From Diplosphaera chodatii (lineage: Eukaryota > Chlorophyta > Trebouxiophyceae > Prasiolales > Stichococcaceae), in the NCBI GenBank assembly GCA_032358165.1, contig JAALGY010000032.1, forward strand, positions 2,542,001-2,606,000: a stretch of DNA of 64,000 nucleotides, written 5' to 3'. A model generated the notes under the pieces. That model saw nothing but the letters and a program-made list of their open reading frames with translations. It searched no databases and had not been told where the DNA came from. The translations under genes were made by a program, and so were the position numbers. This document shows positions 37,301-51,489 of this stretch, piece by piece (position 1 is the stretch's first letter; the number at the start of each line of letters is the position of its first letter).

Positions 37301-38152
37301 CTCAAGCCCCCGCAGCGGGCGCTGCAGATGCGGGCAAGGCACAGCCCCAACCTGCTCAAGGTGGCAGTCGCGCTGCTGGTGAAGGCGGCGCGGAGGCGGC
37401 GTCAGCACTGCCGGCGGGCCGGTGGGTGGCACGCAGCGCTGCGGCGCTGCTGCAGGCCCTGCCGCACACGAGCCTCCTCCCTGCAGTCACCCCGGCACCC
37501 CAGCAGCGCCATCCCATCAACGCTGCAGCACCAGCGGACGCAGCAGCCACAGGGGTGAACGGAGGGACTGCACCCATGCAGCCAGCGGCAGCAGCGGCGC
37601 TCAACGCTTTGTCAGGTCCGACCGCAGACGAGGCGGCTGGCGGCGCGGCCGGAGGGTCGTGCCTGGTGCGTGTGCGGTTGCAAACGACTGGCCGAGGAGT
37701 GGCAGAAGCCGGTGCAGCACTCTGCGCCTCTGCGGATGGAGCAGCTTGCTGCCTCAGCGCCGGGGAGCAGCACCCGATGGGCTTCGTCACGGCGCCGGCA
37801 GTCAGGGGCGCCTGCGCATGGGCTGGTGCCAATGCACTGTGTGATGCAGCGGCATTGGACAGGTGCACATGTGCATGTGCATGCTCACCGCAGCTGCACT
37901 GTCCCTGAGGTGACACTCGTGCAGGCATGCAATGAACCTGGGTCTGAGAAGCTGTGGATGCCAAGATCGGCTTCTCTGTGCAGGCTGTGGCAGCAACAGC
38001 AGCCAGGCAACAGGCAGACCGGTGCCACGAGCGCCGTGCAGTACAAGCAACTTGGCATCGACATCACAGTGGTGCACCCGACGACAGGCGAACATATGCC
38101 GGCACGAGCCTTTCTGGCGCTTCACGGGCGTGCTGGCGATGCCAGCTTGTAA
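34391..38152 (+). CDS. POP1: POP1, protein subunit of RNase P / RNase MRP
   Basis: POP1 is the large protein of the ribonucleoproteins that mature tRNA 5' ends and pre-rRNA. Exon 34391-34465 encodes VELPRVIDTGAFFDARAAE. Exon 34612-35018 holds the basic motif RRRTTSYKPYRHLRRPNRK and the hallmark LRKLETHLWHAKRMVMRERW. Exon 35154-35318 continues LHKGCLLHDASYWCPLQLAG. Exon 35396-35877 contains APVRLWLWLHPAAYHEAL and a poly-Gln run. Exon 35978-36210 has ALACQVQDPRL, exon 36402 to about 36560 CPALLIRRRTFGAASAGYSL, and exon 36746-36847 VPAGWVAPLWGALLQQGGVA, matching the POPLD region. The long exon from 37000 starts with FPWDFPDTSAG and runs through an Ala-rich stretch to HPMGFVTAPAVRGACAWAGA. The last exon ends at TAA 38152. 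All early junctions close in phase; the final junction near 37860-37930 is uncertain. The central linkers make it longer than usual. Confidence 0.9.
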
Positions 38153-38422
38153 AAGCACATCGCAACTTGCAGCAATAGCTTGAGTTTCTCAGCTGGTTTC
38201 CTGCGGGTGGTTCGACACTTCTTGCTATTGCATTTGTTCGAGCATAGCGTGTTGCCGTCCAGCATATCTCACATCATGCCCTGGACCAGCTTGTTGGTTC
38301 CTCAGCTTCTGTACAATGATGACTATCGGCTTGTCCTATATATCTGGCAATATTGACTAGGCTGTCATGCCTCTGCAACATACTGTGTAGCTTTCTGACA
38401 GCCACATCAACTGGTCGGCAGG

Positions 38423-41370
38423 CTACCAGTCCCCAACCATAGCCATAGCCGTTGGCTTGTCTCGCCGATGGTACTGCGTGTGCAGCATCTGTTGTGCCGC
38501 CTGCGAGTATGCTGGGCCCTCCAATCGGTCGTTGTACAGCCGTTGCACCAGGGGACTGTCCTACAGTTGCAAGGCACAGCACACATCCAACCCCAAAACA
38601 CGCAAGCATAGCCACCTGATACCAACACAACAGCGTCCCTTCTTCTCGCTGCACTCGGTACAGCAGCAGCAAAAGTAGTCGAAGGGCACCCCAGTCTGCA
38701 TCCATGCACTCTCTGAGGCCTGCGCGGCACAGTTCAGCGCACCTGGGGCTGGCGAGGCTGGCGGTTTTCGCTGTGGTAGACAGCGTCCAGCGCAGCCGTG
38801 AGCTGCTGCTGTGTTTGACCCGCTCGCGGCCGCAGCTGGCCCCCGCCATTGAGGCACCCTGCAGCAGAGTACGGTGGAGGATCGACAGGCCTCGACTTGA
38901 TGCTGCTTTGGGGCTGCCTGTCAAGGTGACGACTAAATCACAGTCAGCAGACACATGTATGCTGATGCACGGCGCAGTGCAGGACCTGTCCAGTAGTCAG
39001 GAACTGGAAGGAACATCCAGTGTGAACCCAACACATGAGGTTTATTACAGGGGCAGTGCCCACCTGAGGGGCAAGCCATGACCTCCACGTAGTCATACTC
39101 GCAGCGCTTCATCTTGATCTTGCGCACCAGCGTCTGGATGTTGCGGAAGCCGTACACCGCCGCAAAGCGCAGCACTGTCCGCCCACCCACTGCGCACAAG
39201 GAGTCACTGTTATGCAGCGTGGCGCAGGATGCCTTTGCCACAACGAGATCATGATGTTCTTGTGGCGTGCAATCAAACCCAAAGGTCGCATTTCCACCTG
39301 CGCACCTTCGAGGGAGACTTCCCTGAAATCGGTATTGCGCAGCGTCTTCATCGGCAGCGGCCCAGGCGGGATCTCCCTGCTGAACAGCTGCCGAGCTGCC
39401 GTCCTGCGGTGTGCGTAAATGCTGTATCAAGACTGCAGGACAGGCACTGCCATTTGCCTAGCACTGCTTCACAGGATGTCAGCAGGCACGCTGGATGCTG
39501 CTCATGCAGAGTCGGAGGTGCCATGACATCAGTCCAATGTCACTGTGGACATGATTGCACCTGAAGACATGTTCGAGGTAGCCGCCGGCACCACCGGCAT
39601 ACCCATAGGAGGAGGTGTCCTGGGGGACGCCCGCCAGCGGTGGCAGTGTTGCCTCTGGCAGCTCAGACAGCTGGGTGTCTTCTTGCTGCAGCAGCTCTGC
39701 CACCTCCACAGTGGTAAGCACACTGTCCACCTCTGCAGTTGTTGTGCCTACGGCATGCAGTCTCCAGAATGTAAGGACTTCGTTCGGGGCAAAAACCCTG
39801 TGGGGCGATGGTTCTCAACGGCAACAGTCGTCAAGTGGTGCAGCAAGACTTCATGGGCACCCCCGCTGCATCTGCGGTCAAGTAGTTACAGCAACAGCAT
39901 CAGTGTTCCTACGTCCGCCACCTGGCGCGTCAAAGTCGGAGCGGGAGGCCTCCAGCTTCTTGTCATAGCAGGGCATGATGGCGGTGTGGTACACCCGGCC
40001 AGGGTCCAGCCCCTGCTGCTGACAGATGACCTGCTTCACCAGCGTCCCCATGACTGCCTGGCAGAAGAGTCGATAGGATGGTCAGCTTCAGCACGTTTTG
40101 GGTTGCTCCCACATACATCCGCATTTCATGTTACTGTATGGTGGGCACACAGGCGATGCCCGAGAAATAGGTAGCCACCTGCGGGCTCTTGGTGGTGCTG
40201 ATGTTGGGCAGGACACCCGTCTGTGTCTTCTCAGCATAGCAGACCCAGCCAGGACATGCTGAGGCCAGCATCGGCAGCTGGTCCATGGCAGCACTCGGGC
40301 TGCCTGCCATGCTGCCAGCTCTGCTGGAGGCTGTTGCGCCTGGCAATGCAGAGGCACAGCTGGTGATGCAGGTGGCTTTTCAGCATAGTACTATGGTACT
40401 AGATCATACGTGTAAAAGTGTCATGCGCCAGGCAGCTGCGCTCACCATTCGCATTGTGCTGCAGCCCAGAAAGAGCATCAGGCTTGGCTGCCCCTGGATG
40501 TGCTGAGCGGTAGCGGTGCACAAACTCTGCAGCTGTTTCTATCAGCGAAAAGTTGCGACCTGCCGTCGTATCGAACACCTGTGCAACGCCCTGCAGTGCA
40601 GCATGGAGGGGCCATCCGTCAGCAGCCAATTTTGCAGAAGTGCGATGGAGATTCTGCTAAAGCAGCATGGCAACCTAGCTGAGCTCACCAGTCCCGTGAA
40701 GAACGACGTCAGGCGCCTGAGCACCGTGTCTGAGTCAAGCCCTGTGGCCTCTGCCAGTGAGGCGCGAGACTGCGGCGAAACGGAGACGATGACTGTGATG
40801 CCATCCTCCTGCAGCGGAACGCACTGGCATCAGCTGTGCATGCAATGAACGCAGAGGACTGATGAGGGTTCGTGTGGCCAGCAGGACAGCAGTGGAGTGC
40901 ATGTCTGTGGCTGAAGGAGTGCAGCTTGCTGACCTTGAGCTTGGCGCGCAGCTCGCCAATGCTCTGGTGCTCCAACAGCACCGTCTCTGCAGACGTCACG
41001 CAGCCGCTGCAGGCCAGGCAGTCTTGCAGCGTAACCTTGACGGCGCTGGTGTCCGCGTCCAGTCGTGTCTGCGAGAAGCCCTTGCCGGCCGCCGGAGCCG
41101 GCACACCTTGCTGCACCGCGACGGTGCCGGCCTGCGCAGCATACTGTGCTGTCCTTCGACGTTGCAGCCTGCTGCATCAGTATCCTCATGCAGTACTCAT
41201 GCGCATGAGCACGGCATAGCCTACAACGTCTGTGGAGAGCGCACCTCGCCAACATCATCCGCCTGCAGTTCTAGCTTCTTACTGCCGTCGAGCTTTACAA
41301 CGCACGCCTGCGACGGTGCGATGAAGTCTGACAGGTCCTGAAGCTTGACAGCACCCGAGAAGTGGCTCAT
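38423..41370 (-). CDS. NAR1: NAR1, cytosolic iron-sulfur assembly factor (iron-only hydrogenase-like)
   Basis: NAR1 passes Fe-S clusters from the early CIA machinery to the targeting complex. Eleven exons close in phase to 508 aa: 41370-41245, 41131-40934, 40808-40689, 40590-40446, 40330-40179, 40057-39922, 39732-39561, 39403-39306, 39189-39064, 38858-38743 and 38560-38423. The N-terminal cluster ligands are Cys in [10 protein letters not shown] and the CLACSGC motif ([20 protein letters not shown]). The H-cluster-like site shows [27 protein letters not shown] and [18 protein letters not shown]. The C-terminus ends GDW, fitting the terminal aromatic tripeptide recognised by the CIA targeting complex. 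No hydrogenase accessory gene is nearby, consistent with an assembly role rather than H2 metabolism. Start is a clear ATG before [18 protein letters not shown]. Confidence 0.95.
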
Positions 41371-42167
41371 GAGTTTGCCGCTTTTGCTTGCTCGACTTCA
41401 AGAGCAAGAGTCCTTCCAAGATGGTCAAGCAGACTGAATCCAGCAAAACTTCCTGAGCTGCCTGTCCTATGCTGCGTATCGTCGATATCGTATGAAGAAC
41501 AGAACGGGCCACCCGGCATGTGCAAACAACTTGCTTACTAGGCATGTTACACCAGTTGCGAACACATCTCAGCATCGCCAGCATGCATGGGACGAGCCGA
41601 AATGGCTGCATGCTCTGCAAGTGCACAAGTTTGCACCCGCAGTTGGGTGTCTGTGATTGGCTTTGCTTCTTGAGTCGTCTGGTGCAGGGGTCCCTCGACA
41701 ATCTCGCGCACAGGTGGATTTTGCTTTTGATGCTCAGGCTGCCAGGCCGCGGTACCGGCTGCCGGCACCACCAGCCCTTCAGTTGCACTCCGTTGACCCG
41801 AGGCGTCAAGTCCGCGCGTCAACGCACGTCATCCAAGCCAGTGTGCTGTGCTCTTGCCCAAGACAAGGCTACCTTGACACATCGGAAGAAGGTGAAGCGT
41901 GGCGGTCAGTGCGGCAGGATTGCTGCACCTTTTGAGTGGTGTGTGAGCAGATGTCCAGATGTTTGTATGGTTGAAACTAACGTGTGTATGCTGGTCCAGG
42001 CACTACCGCAGCAGTATCGTATTCTTGACTGCAGCGTATCTGTAGGGGATGATCCCGGAAAGGTGACCATATCCCAGAGGGTTGCACTTTGCTGCTTTCA
42101 GCTTGCTGGTTCTTTGAAACGCTGGCAGCCTACCGTGTCATTTCCTGAACGTGTGTCGCACTCGCAG

Positions 42168-45100
42168 GACGACTTTGGTGTCAGTGCACCGCTGTGCAGC
42201 GCAGTTGCACGGAAACTAGGCTGCAAGGTGGGTGAGACGAATGATACCAACAAGTCATGCAGGTTTGTGACTGCTCAGTATGATCAGATCAGAACACGGT
42301 TGTTGCAGAGGCGCAACACGCCTTGCTTCGTGCAGGGTGGCATACCAGAAACTGCCGTCACGGTAGTTCGCAAGTCGTTCGACGCCAGAAAGCGGCTGAA
42401 ATGGGTGTACATTGTTGATGTGGACACCGTCGCACTCACAGCCGCTGGCGTGCGCAATCCGCAGAGGCATCCGCAACTGAAAGAAAGGTGCTGAAAGCCG
42501 AAGCCGAAGCCGAAGCCGAAGCCGAAGCCGATGTGCATGGGAGAATGTGAGCAGGGCTTCCTCAGCGATGTGTGTCATAACCCCACGCCTGCGTCCACCA
42601 ATGTTCAGGCCTGAGGATGTCAGCAGCAGCATAGCGGGCAGCACCGGGGCGGCTCGGTCACCAGATGTGACCCACAGGCGCGATCCGGTCGTGGTGGTCG
42701 GCTCAGGGCCTGCAGGCCTATTTGCTGCCCTGGCGCTTGCAGAGGCTGGTATCCAGGCAAGACATCTTCATTCATGTCTGTCAGGAACAACCAGAATGTG
42801 CAGAGAGGTCTTGACGAACACAAGGGCACTCTGATGTACATGTGTAGATGCACACAGGTGGTCTTGCTGGAAAGGGGTCAGCCAGTTGAACAGCGTGGGA
42901 GGGACATTGGGGCGCTCTTTGCCAGGGGCATGATGAATCCAGACAGCAACTTATGTTACGGTCAGGCACTGCACCTTGCTGCCTGTCCCAGGTGTCGCTC
43001 GACTTGCAGCAGCAAGACTCCCATCTGTAAGTCAGCATTGATGTATCTTGCCATGTGTCCGCAGGTGAAGGTGCGCTTCTGGGCCACGAGGCTGAGTCTC
43101 ACTGCCCGCATAGTGCTGTCTAGTTGAGCCATCCCACAGCAAAGCATTGTGTGACAAAGGTTGGCTGTCATGAGGTGCCCATGATGTTGCATATCCTGGC
43201 TGCGTGATGGTGGCAGGAGGGGCTGGAACATGGTCGGATGGGAAGCTGACGACCAGGATAGGCCGCAACAACTCGCCAGTCCGGATGGTGCTCCAGACGC
43301 TGTGCCGCTTTGGGGCACCCAGCTCGATCCTCGTCAATGGCAAGGTGCAGAACGTTATTACGATCTAACGGACGGCTGGTGCTCATTGTCCTTCATGGTC
43401 AAAAACTTGCAGTTTGCATCCTGCAAGTTGTATGCAAACCCCGCTGTTGTGTGCCTGCTGCAGCCGCACCTGGGGACGGACCGGCTGATCGGCATCCTCC
43501 GAGCTTTCCGAGCACAGCTGCTGGCGCTGGGTGTGCGCATCCAGTGGGGCACTGCTGTGCGTAGCCTGGACATCACAGCTTCGGGCTCCATCGCCGGCGT
43601 GCACCTCGAAGGTGCATCCTCCAAATCCTGCAGCCAAGACTTCCGTGTTGTGGAGGCTCTGCACCGGATGACAAAGAAAGCTCATCTCCCCTGATTTTGC
43701 CATGCTGCATGCTGCACCTGCAAAGACGGACCAGTTGCAATACTTGCATGCTTGAAAGATTGATACCTTCTGGCAGGTGGTGGCTATCAGCGAGCCAGTG
43801 CAGTGGTGCTTGCGACTGGCCACAGCAGCCGCGCGCTGTTCCAGGAGCTGGCGGCGGCCGGCATGAGCCTGGTGCCCAAGCCCTTCGCAATGGGCTTCCG
43901 TGTCGAGCACCCACAGGTGGCCAGGAGCACTGGTGAAAGGCTGTCAGCGAGCTCTGCCACATGCCTACCAGGATACCGTGATGAGTGCATCACACCATGT
44001 ATAAACACATTGATCCTGGCGCAGGAGCTGATCAATCAGCTTCAGTATGGTGCTTCAAGCGCTGCCGTCGTGCAGCGCGGCAAAGGTGCGCCAGCACTGA
44101 GCGCCTTGACTTCAGCCAGCTGCACCTATACGACCTTATTGCTGACGTGTGCAATGCACTGAACATCTGTTGTGAACACAGGGCCCATCCCTGTGGCAGA
44201 CTACAGGGTAGCCGCAAGGGTTTCAAAGGTAGGTCCTGCACCACCGCGCAGAGTACGTCAGGATTTCCTCCTCCCCATTCATCACATGACGATGTTTCTA
44301 CTTGTTGGCGCGCAGGACTTGCCGGCTGAGCGCAGCACTTTCAGCTTTTGCATGTGCCCAGGCAAGGCAGACATAATATCGTGCAACCTTGTCCAGTTGG
44401 CATGGTGCATGCATCATCCGCTGGAGACAAATGTGCGCCTCGTGCACCTGTGCAGGCGGGCAGGTGGTGCCAACCAGCATCGACGAGAAGGAGCTGTGTG
44501 TCAATGGCATGAGCTTCTCGTGGGTCTTCCATCCTTGCGTCTTGTCGTGGTTTCACACCTTCCTCAGCGGGCCTGCATGCTACACTACAGTGTGCAGCCA
44601 CAGAAAGCATCGATGCAGGCGGCGCCAGCTGATTTCAATGCATGACTGCAGGCGGCGCCAGTCCAAGTGGGCCAATGCAGCGGTGGTGGTCGAGACGGAT
44701 GCCTCCGACTGGGCGCACCTTGCGCCACAGCATGGCGTGCTGGCTGGCATTGCCCTGCAGCAGACAGCAGAGAGGTGCATATGCCTAGTACTATGCCTAC
44801 AATAGTACTTTGAGCAAACTATTGTGCGCGTCCATGGTCCATGACTTTGCTGCTGCTCACACCAGCTTACTTGATTTGCAGGGCCGCAGCGGTGATGGGC
44901 GGTGGGAAGCTTGTCTGTCCCGTGCAGCGCGTCACAGGTCAGTTGTGTTGCCAACGTATTGTGTATAATGTGCAGTGAGCGATGATACATGATACATGCA
45001 ATGAAAATGTCCCATCAACTTGCAGATTTCATGAGCGGTAATGAGTCGACTGGCGTGCTGCCATCGTCCAGCTACCGTCTGGGCGTGCATGCGGCGCCAC

Positions 45101-45678
45101 TTCACGAACTGTACTCACCTGTTGTCACCTCAGCCCTACGACAGGTTTAGCTCATGCTTGCTAAGGATGCATGCAACGGCGCTGTGCACCATGCAGTTGT
45201 GTCCGCCTGCTTTACTGTGTGGTTATAGGGCCATGACAGCACTGCGCCATGTGTTCCTGGACAGCTCCGCATACATCTCATGTGTGCTTTGTGATGCAGG
45301 CACTGCGACGGTTCGACAAGCAGCTGCCAGGCTTCATCGCTGATTCAGCGTTGTTACACGGCGTTGAGACGCGCACATCGGCCCCAGTGCAGATTGGTGG
45401 GGCATTCTTGACTGTAGGTGGCGGCGCTATGCCTAGCCTCTTGACGATGCCGGCCTCTGTATCAGGTGTGCACTGGAGCTGAGCCTCGTGTCTGCGCTCC
45501 ATGTGCAGTGCGAGGTGAGGACATGCAGAGCATCTCGACGGCAGGGCTGTACCCGGCGGGCGAGGGCGCGGGCTATGCGGGCGGTATCGTGTCTGCTGCT
45601 GTAGACGGGCTGAGAGTGGGGAAAGCGGTGGTAGCGCAGCTGCTTGGCACGACAGCACCAGATCTCGCAGACTGCTGA
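42168..45678 (+). CDS. FAD-dependent oxidoreductase of the COG2509 type, probably plastid (5' end unresolved)
   Basis: Sixteen exons from 42168 to TGA 45678 join in phase. The N-terminal substrate-side domain shows VVRKSFDARKRLKWVYIVDV. The FAD Rossmann motif is DPVVVVGSGPAGLFAALALA, followed by VVLLERGQPVEQRGRDIGAL. Then come the family signatures GGAGTWSDGKL, KPFAMGFRVEHPQ, CPGGQVVPTSIDEKE, NGMSFSRR and the C-terminal GLYPAGEGAGYAGGIVSAAV. This arrangement marks the uncharacterised FAD-dependent dehydrogenase family found in bacteria and plastids; an Arabidopsis member is known from a pigment-defective mutant (from memory). Reaction and electron partners are unknown. Two introns (after 42756 and after 44361) have GC donors of form CAG|GCAAG. 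The start exon lies upstream: an open frame from 41520 is continuous with the first exon, but its early part has no family resemblance. Confidence 0.88.
42498..42533 (+). repeat. GCCGAA hexanucleotide microsatellite inside an intron
   Basis: Five perfect GCCGAA units followed by GCCGAT, starting ten bases inside the intron whose donor is at 42489. Read through, it would encode an Ala-Glu run, but a stop codon (TGA at 42492) precedes it in the exon frame, so intron retention would truncate the oxidoreductase. Confidence 0.85.
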
Positions 45679-46031
45679 AGATGTAGGGTCCCAATAGGCT
45701 TGCCAGCTTTTGCCGTCGTCCGTCCCTGGTTTTCACGTTGTTGAAGGACACTCTCGTCAACTATGGATCAAATCAATATTATTTGCAAGGCGTGATGTCT
45801 GCGGCATGCTGCGGATTTACTGGCGATCGGGAGTGTGCTTCCTCCTTCCATCTCTGCCGGCCATCTGCCTAGGTCCAGGTCGCACGTACATCAGCATCTG
45901 CAATGCAGTTGCTGCTTTTCGCCCTTCACGCAGGCGGCCACGTTGTTCGATCGTCGCTCAAACCGTAGTTATGCTGATCTGCATCCTTTGGCATCGCAGT
46001 TGGCATATTAGGCATACACAGTAAGGACAGC
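45679..46031. other. Intergenic: FAD oxidoreductase 3' end to p31comet-like start
   Basis: About 350 bases between two + strand genes, presumably terminator plus promoter. No reading frame or repeat of note. Confidence 0.35.
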
Positions 46032-47627
46032 ATGGAGGTCTCCATCACCACTGCCAGCAATCTGTCAGCTGCGACATGCTCAGAGCTGCTGTAAGTGCTC
46101 TTGATTGCCCCGGCATCCGAGACTGTCTCTTCAGCTAGTATCTGCCGGTGTGTGTCCTTTCTTCCTTGTGCACCCACGCATGCATGCATGTTGATGTGGC
46201 AGGTGCACCGTCGTCCAGAGTCTGCTGTTCATGCGGCGGCAGATTCACATGACATACGACAACCTGCTTGGGATTGCACGCCCATCAAAACAGGTGATCT
46301 TATCGCAGGATCATAGCTATGCATGTGACAATAAATGCACCTGTCAGGATGCATCTGACCCTGGCTTGTTGGACATGAGCAGATGTTGACGGCTGATGAT
46401 GGCGCTGGATTGGCAACGATGCAGCCTGGGATGGCAAATGACCAGCAGCCGAAAGCCAGCTGCCTGCTTGGAGGCACTGACAAACCAACTGTGCGCCAGT
46501 GCCGGCAGGCTCAGCAGGTGCAGGTTTGCCTTCACGCATGCACACCTTTTGTTGCCCTGGCAGTGCGTCTGAGCATTACCACGAAGTGCATGCAGAGGGC
46601 CAGCGGTTTGTTTACAATGGCTGCGTGGTGACACTCACGCCACCTGATACCACCATTCTGTCACACGCAGTTCACCAAGATGTCCGAAGCGCTGCTGGCG
46701 GCCTTGGGTCCTGAACTCTTCTTGCTTCATCACTCAACACGCATGCTGCTGGCCTTTGGCTCAGCCCTGACGCGGCCCAAGGAGGTGTACGAGCTGCGCT
46801 TCTTTGCTGCCGAAGACGAACATCTGGCAGCACTGCCAGCCGGTGAGCGCAGCTCCTGATGTTATGCCATTGACCCACCTTTCTGGTTGCCATGCCAATG
46901 CTGCTTGCCTCTTGGCAGATCGCATGAGTCTGCATGCACCTCTGAGCTGCATGCAATGCAGGGGAGCTGCAGGCGCTGAAGCACCGCGTCATACGCACAC
47001 TGGTCGCTGGGGCTGCATCGGGAGAGGAGGGGCCGGCATCGCAGGGTCCTTGAAACCTGGAACACATGCTCTGCGCCGTTTGAGTCGTTGTACAGCATAT
47101 GGTCAAATTTGCGCACGCCAGCTGCCACAAGACTGCCAAGACTTGTAACCAATATGCAGGCCCGACACGGATGTGGATGCTGTTGGCAGTGCCGCCTGGC
47201 GGTGACGTGCCCAGCGGCTTCCTGCCCAAGCGCGGATTGAAGCTCAACCTGCGCAAGTGCATGTACAGCACCATCACCATCGGCGCGCCGCAGAAACAGC
47301 AGGCAATTGCTGAGGTGTGCTCGGCATTGATGCAATTTCTACGTTCATCTTACAAGCACCAGGATGTTTTCCTTGATCTACAATCAATTGTTCGACAAAT
47401 GTTGCCATGATTGCAGCACTTCAAACAGACAAGCTGTGCTGGCAGACCTCACAAGCGACACCTCAACCTCGGTGCAGGCATTCTCACGCCTCATGCAGCC
47501 CAGCAGCAGCATGTGTTCCACAGTTTCGGCAGGAAGCGCCCCCGAGTGCGAGGTGGCAAGCTGTAGCATGCAGCTGGAAACATGGTGCCTGGCAACAACA
47601 GTACTGAAAGGCATGGCAGCAGGTTGA
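46032..47627 (+). CDS. p31comet / MAD2L1BP-like spindle-checkpoint silencing protein
   Basis: p31comet binds closed MAD2 through a HORMA-like fold and hands it to TRIP13/PCH2, silencing the spindle checkpoint; plant homologues also act in meiosis. Exon 1 (46032-46090) ends at a consensus GTAAGT donor. Exon 2 (46203-46293) gives CTVVQSLLFMRRQIHMTYDN, matching the family helix with a basic-Q/H-x-P/T-Y motif. Exon 46671-46842 carries FTKMSEALLAALGPELFLLH and MLLAFGSALTRPKEVYELRF. Exon 46962-47045 follows, then 47160-47314 (PTRMWMLLAVPPGGDV, then SGFLPKRGLKLNLRK). The last exon, 47478-47627, ends LETWCLATTVLKGMAAG, like the W-x-x-x-x-V-x-K-G closing strand of the family. Exons between 46383 and 46670 are only partly resolved. 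The call rests on the order and character of several weak motifs, so it is probable rather than certain. Confidence 0.65.
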
Positions 47628-47931
47628 TGTTTGTTAGGTGATAGTCATGCGCATCTGGTCAGAGGGTTTACACACTGTCGCTTGCTTGCACCAAGATTCA
47701 TTGCAGAACTCATGAGTTCGCACGGTTGTATACCGTTCACTTGCAGTTCCTTTCAAGAATGACGACAATGGCCGCACACCTAGTCTCCTAGCCACCTAAA
47801 AGTACACTACTACAGCATCTCACCCCTCCACTCCTAGCGTGGGGTCTATTCAAATCCCCAAGTTCAGCGGCCAGATGGTGCGGCACTGTCCATGGGAACA
47901 GATCTGATCGCTACACTGCCGAGCTGCAAAG
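47628..47931. other. Convergent 3' spacer between p31comet-like and aminotransferase genes
   Basis: About 300 bases between two stop codons facing each other; shared 3' UTR/terminator territory. No gene seen. Confidence 0.4.
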
Positions 47932-50980
<3,049 letters not shown>

Positions 50981-51489
50981 GGAGCTGAGCAACGTGATGG
51001 ACCCTTCAAGATACGTATCTCCACCAATCACGGGACGCTGACTTCGCGCGAACTGCCAACAGAGTCGTTGTGTGTGTCCTCGTCAGCAGCACCGTCAACA
51101 GTTGAGCTGGGGTGTAAGAAGCAGCAGGAGCGAGGTGGCATGGCTGGTTGCTCCCCTATCGCAGTGGATGTGAACCACGGCATTCTCCAGTATCGAAGCA
51201 TGACCATGGACGTTGAGGTGTGATACGTCGACAAACAATCTGGCTTACAAACGGCGCAGCATTTGTGGCGTGCGTCCCTCCAACCGGCACATGCACTTTG
51301 CAGCAGCGGCGGTATGAATGATGTATCAAAGGCTTCAAAGCAGCAGAATTCCTGACAGGCCCTGGCAGCGAAAACAGGCAGATAGGCAGGAAAGCAGCAA
51401 GCGATTGCAGACGATGGTCCACGTCGAGGAACACTACCACCCGATGGCCCGACAGGTTTCAGCAGACGAGACGGCACTTGCAGACCTGC

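Noticed and set aside
40384..40395. 12-bp perfect palindrome CATAGTACTATG
   Set aside because: Falls in a NAR1 intron, is short, and a similar AGTACT string near 44790 shows no shared flank. Chance is sufficient.
46160..46200. Frequent TGCATG/GCATGC strings in introns and spacers across the window
   Set aside because: Noticeable by eye, for example near 46185, but I could not count them against a background expectation, so I make no claim.
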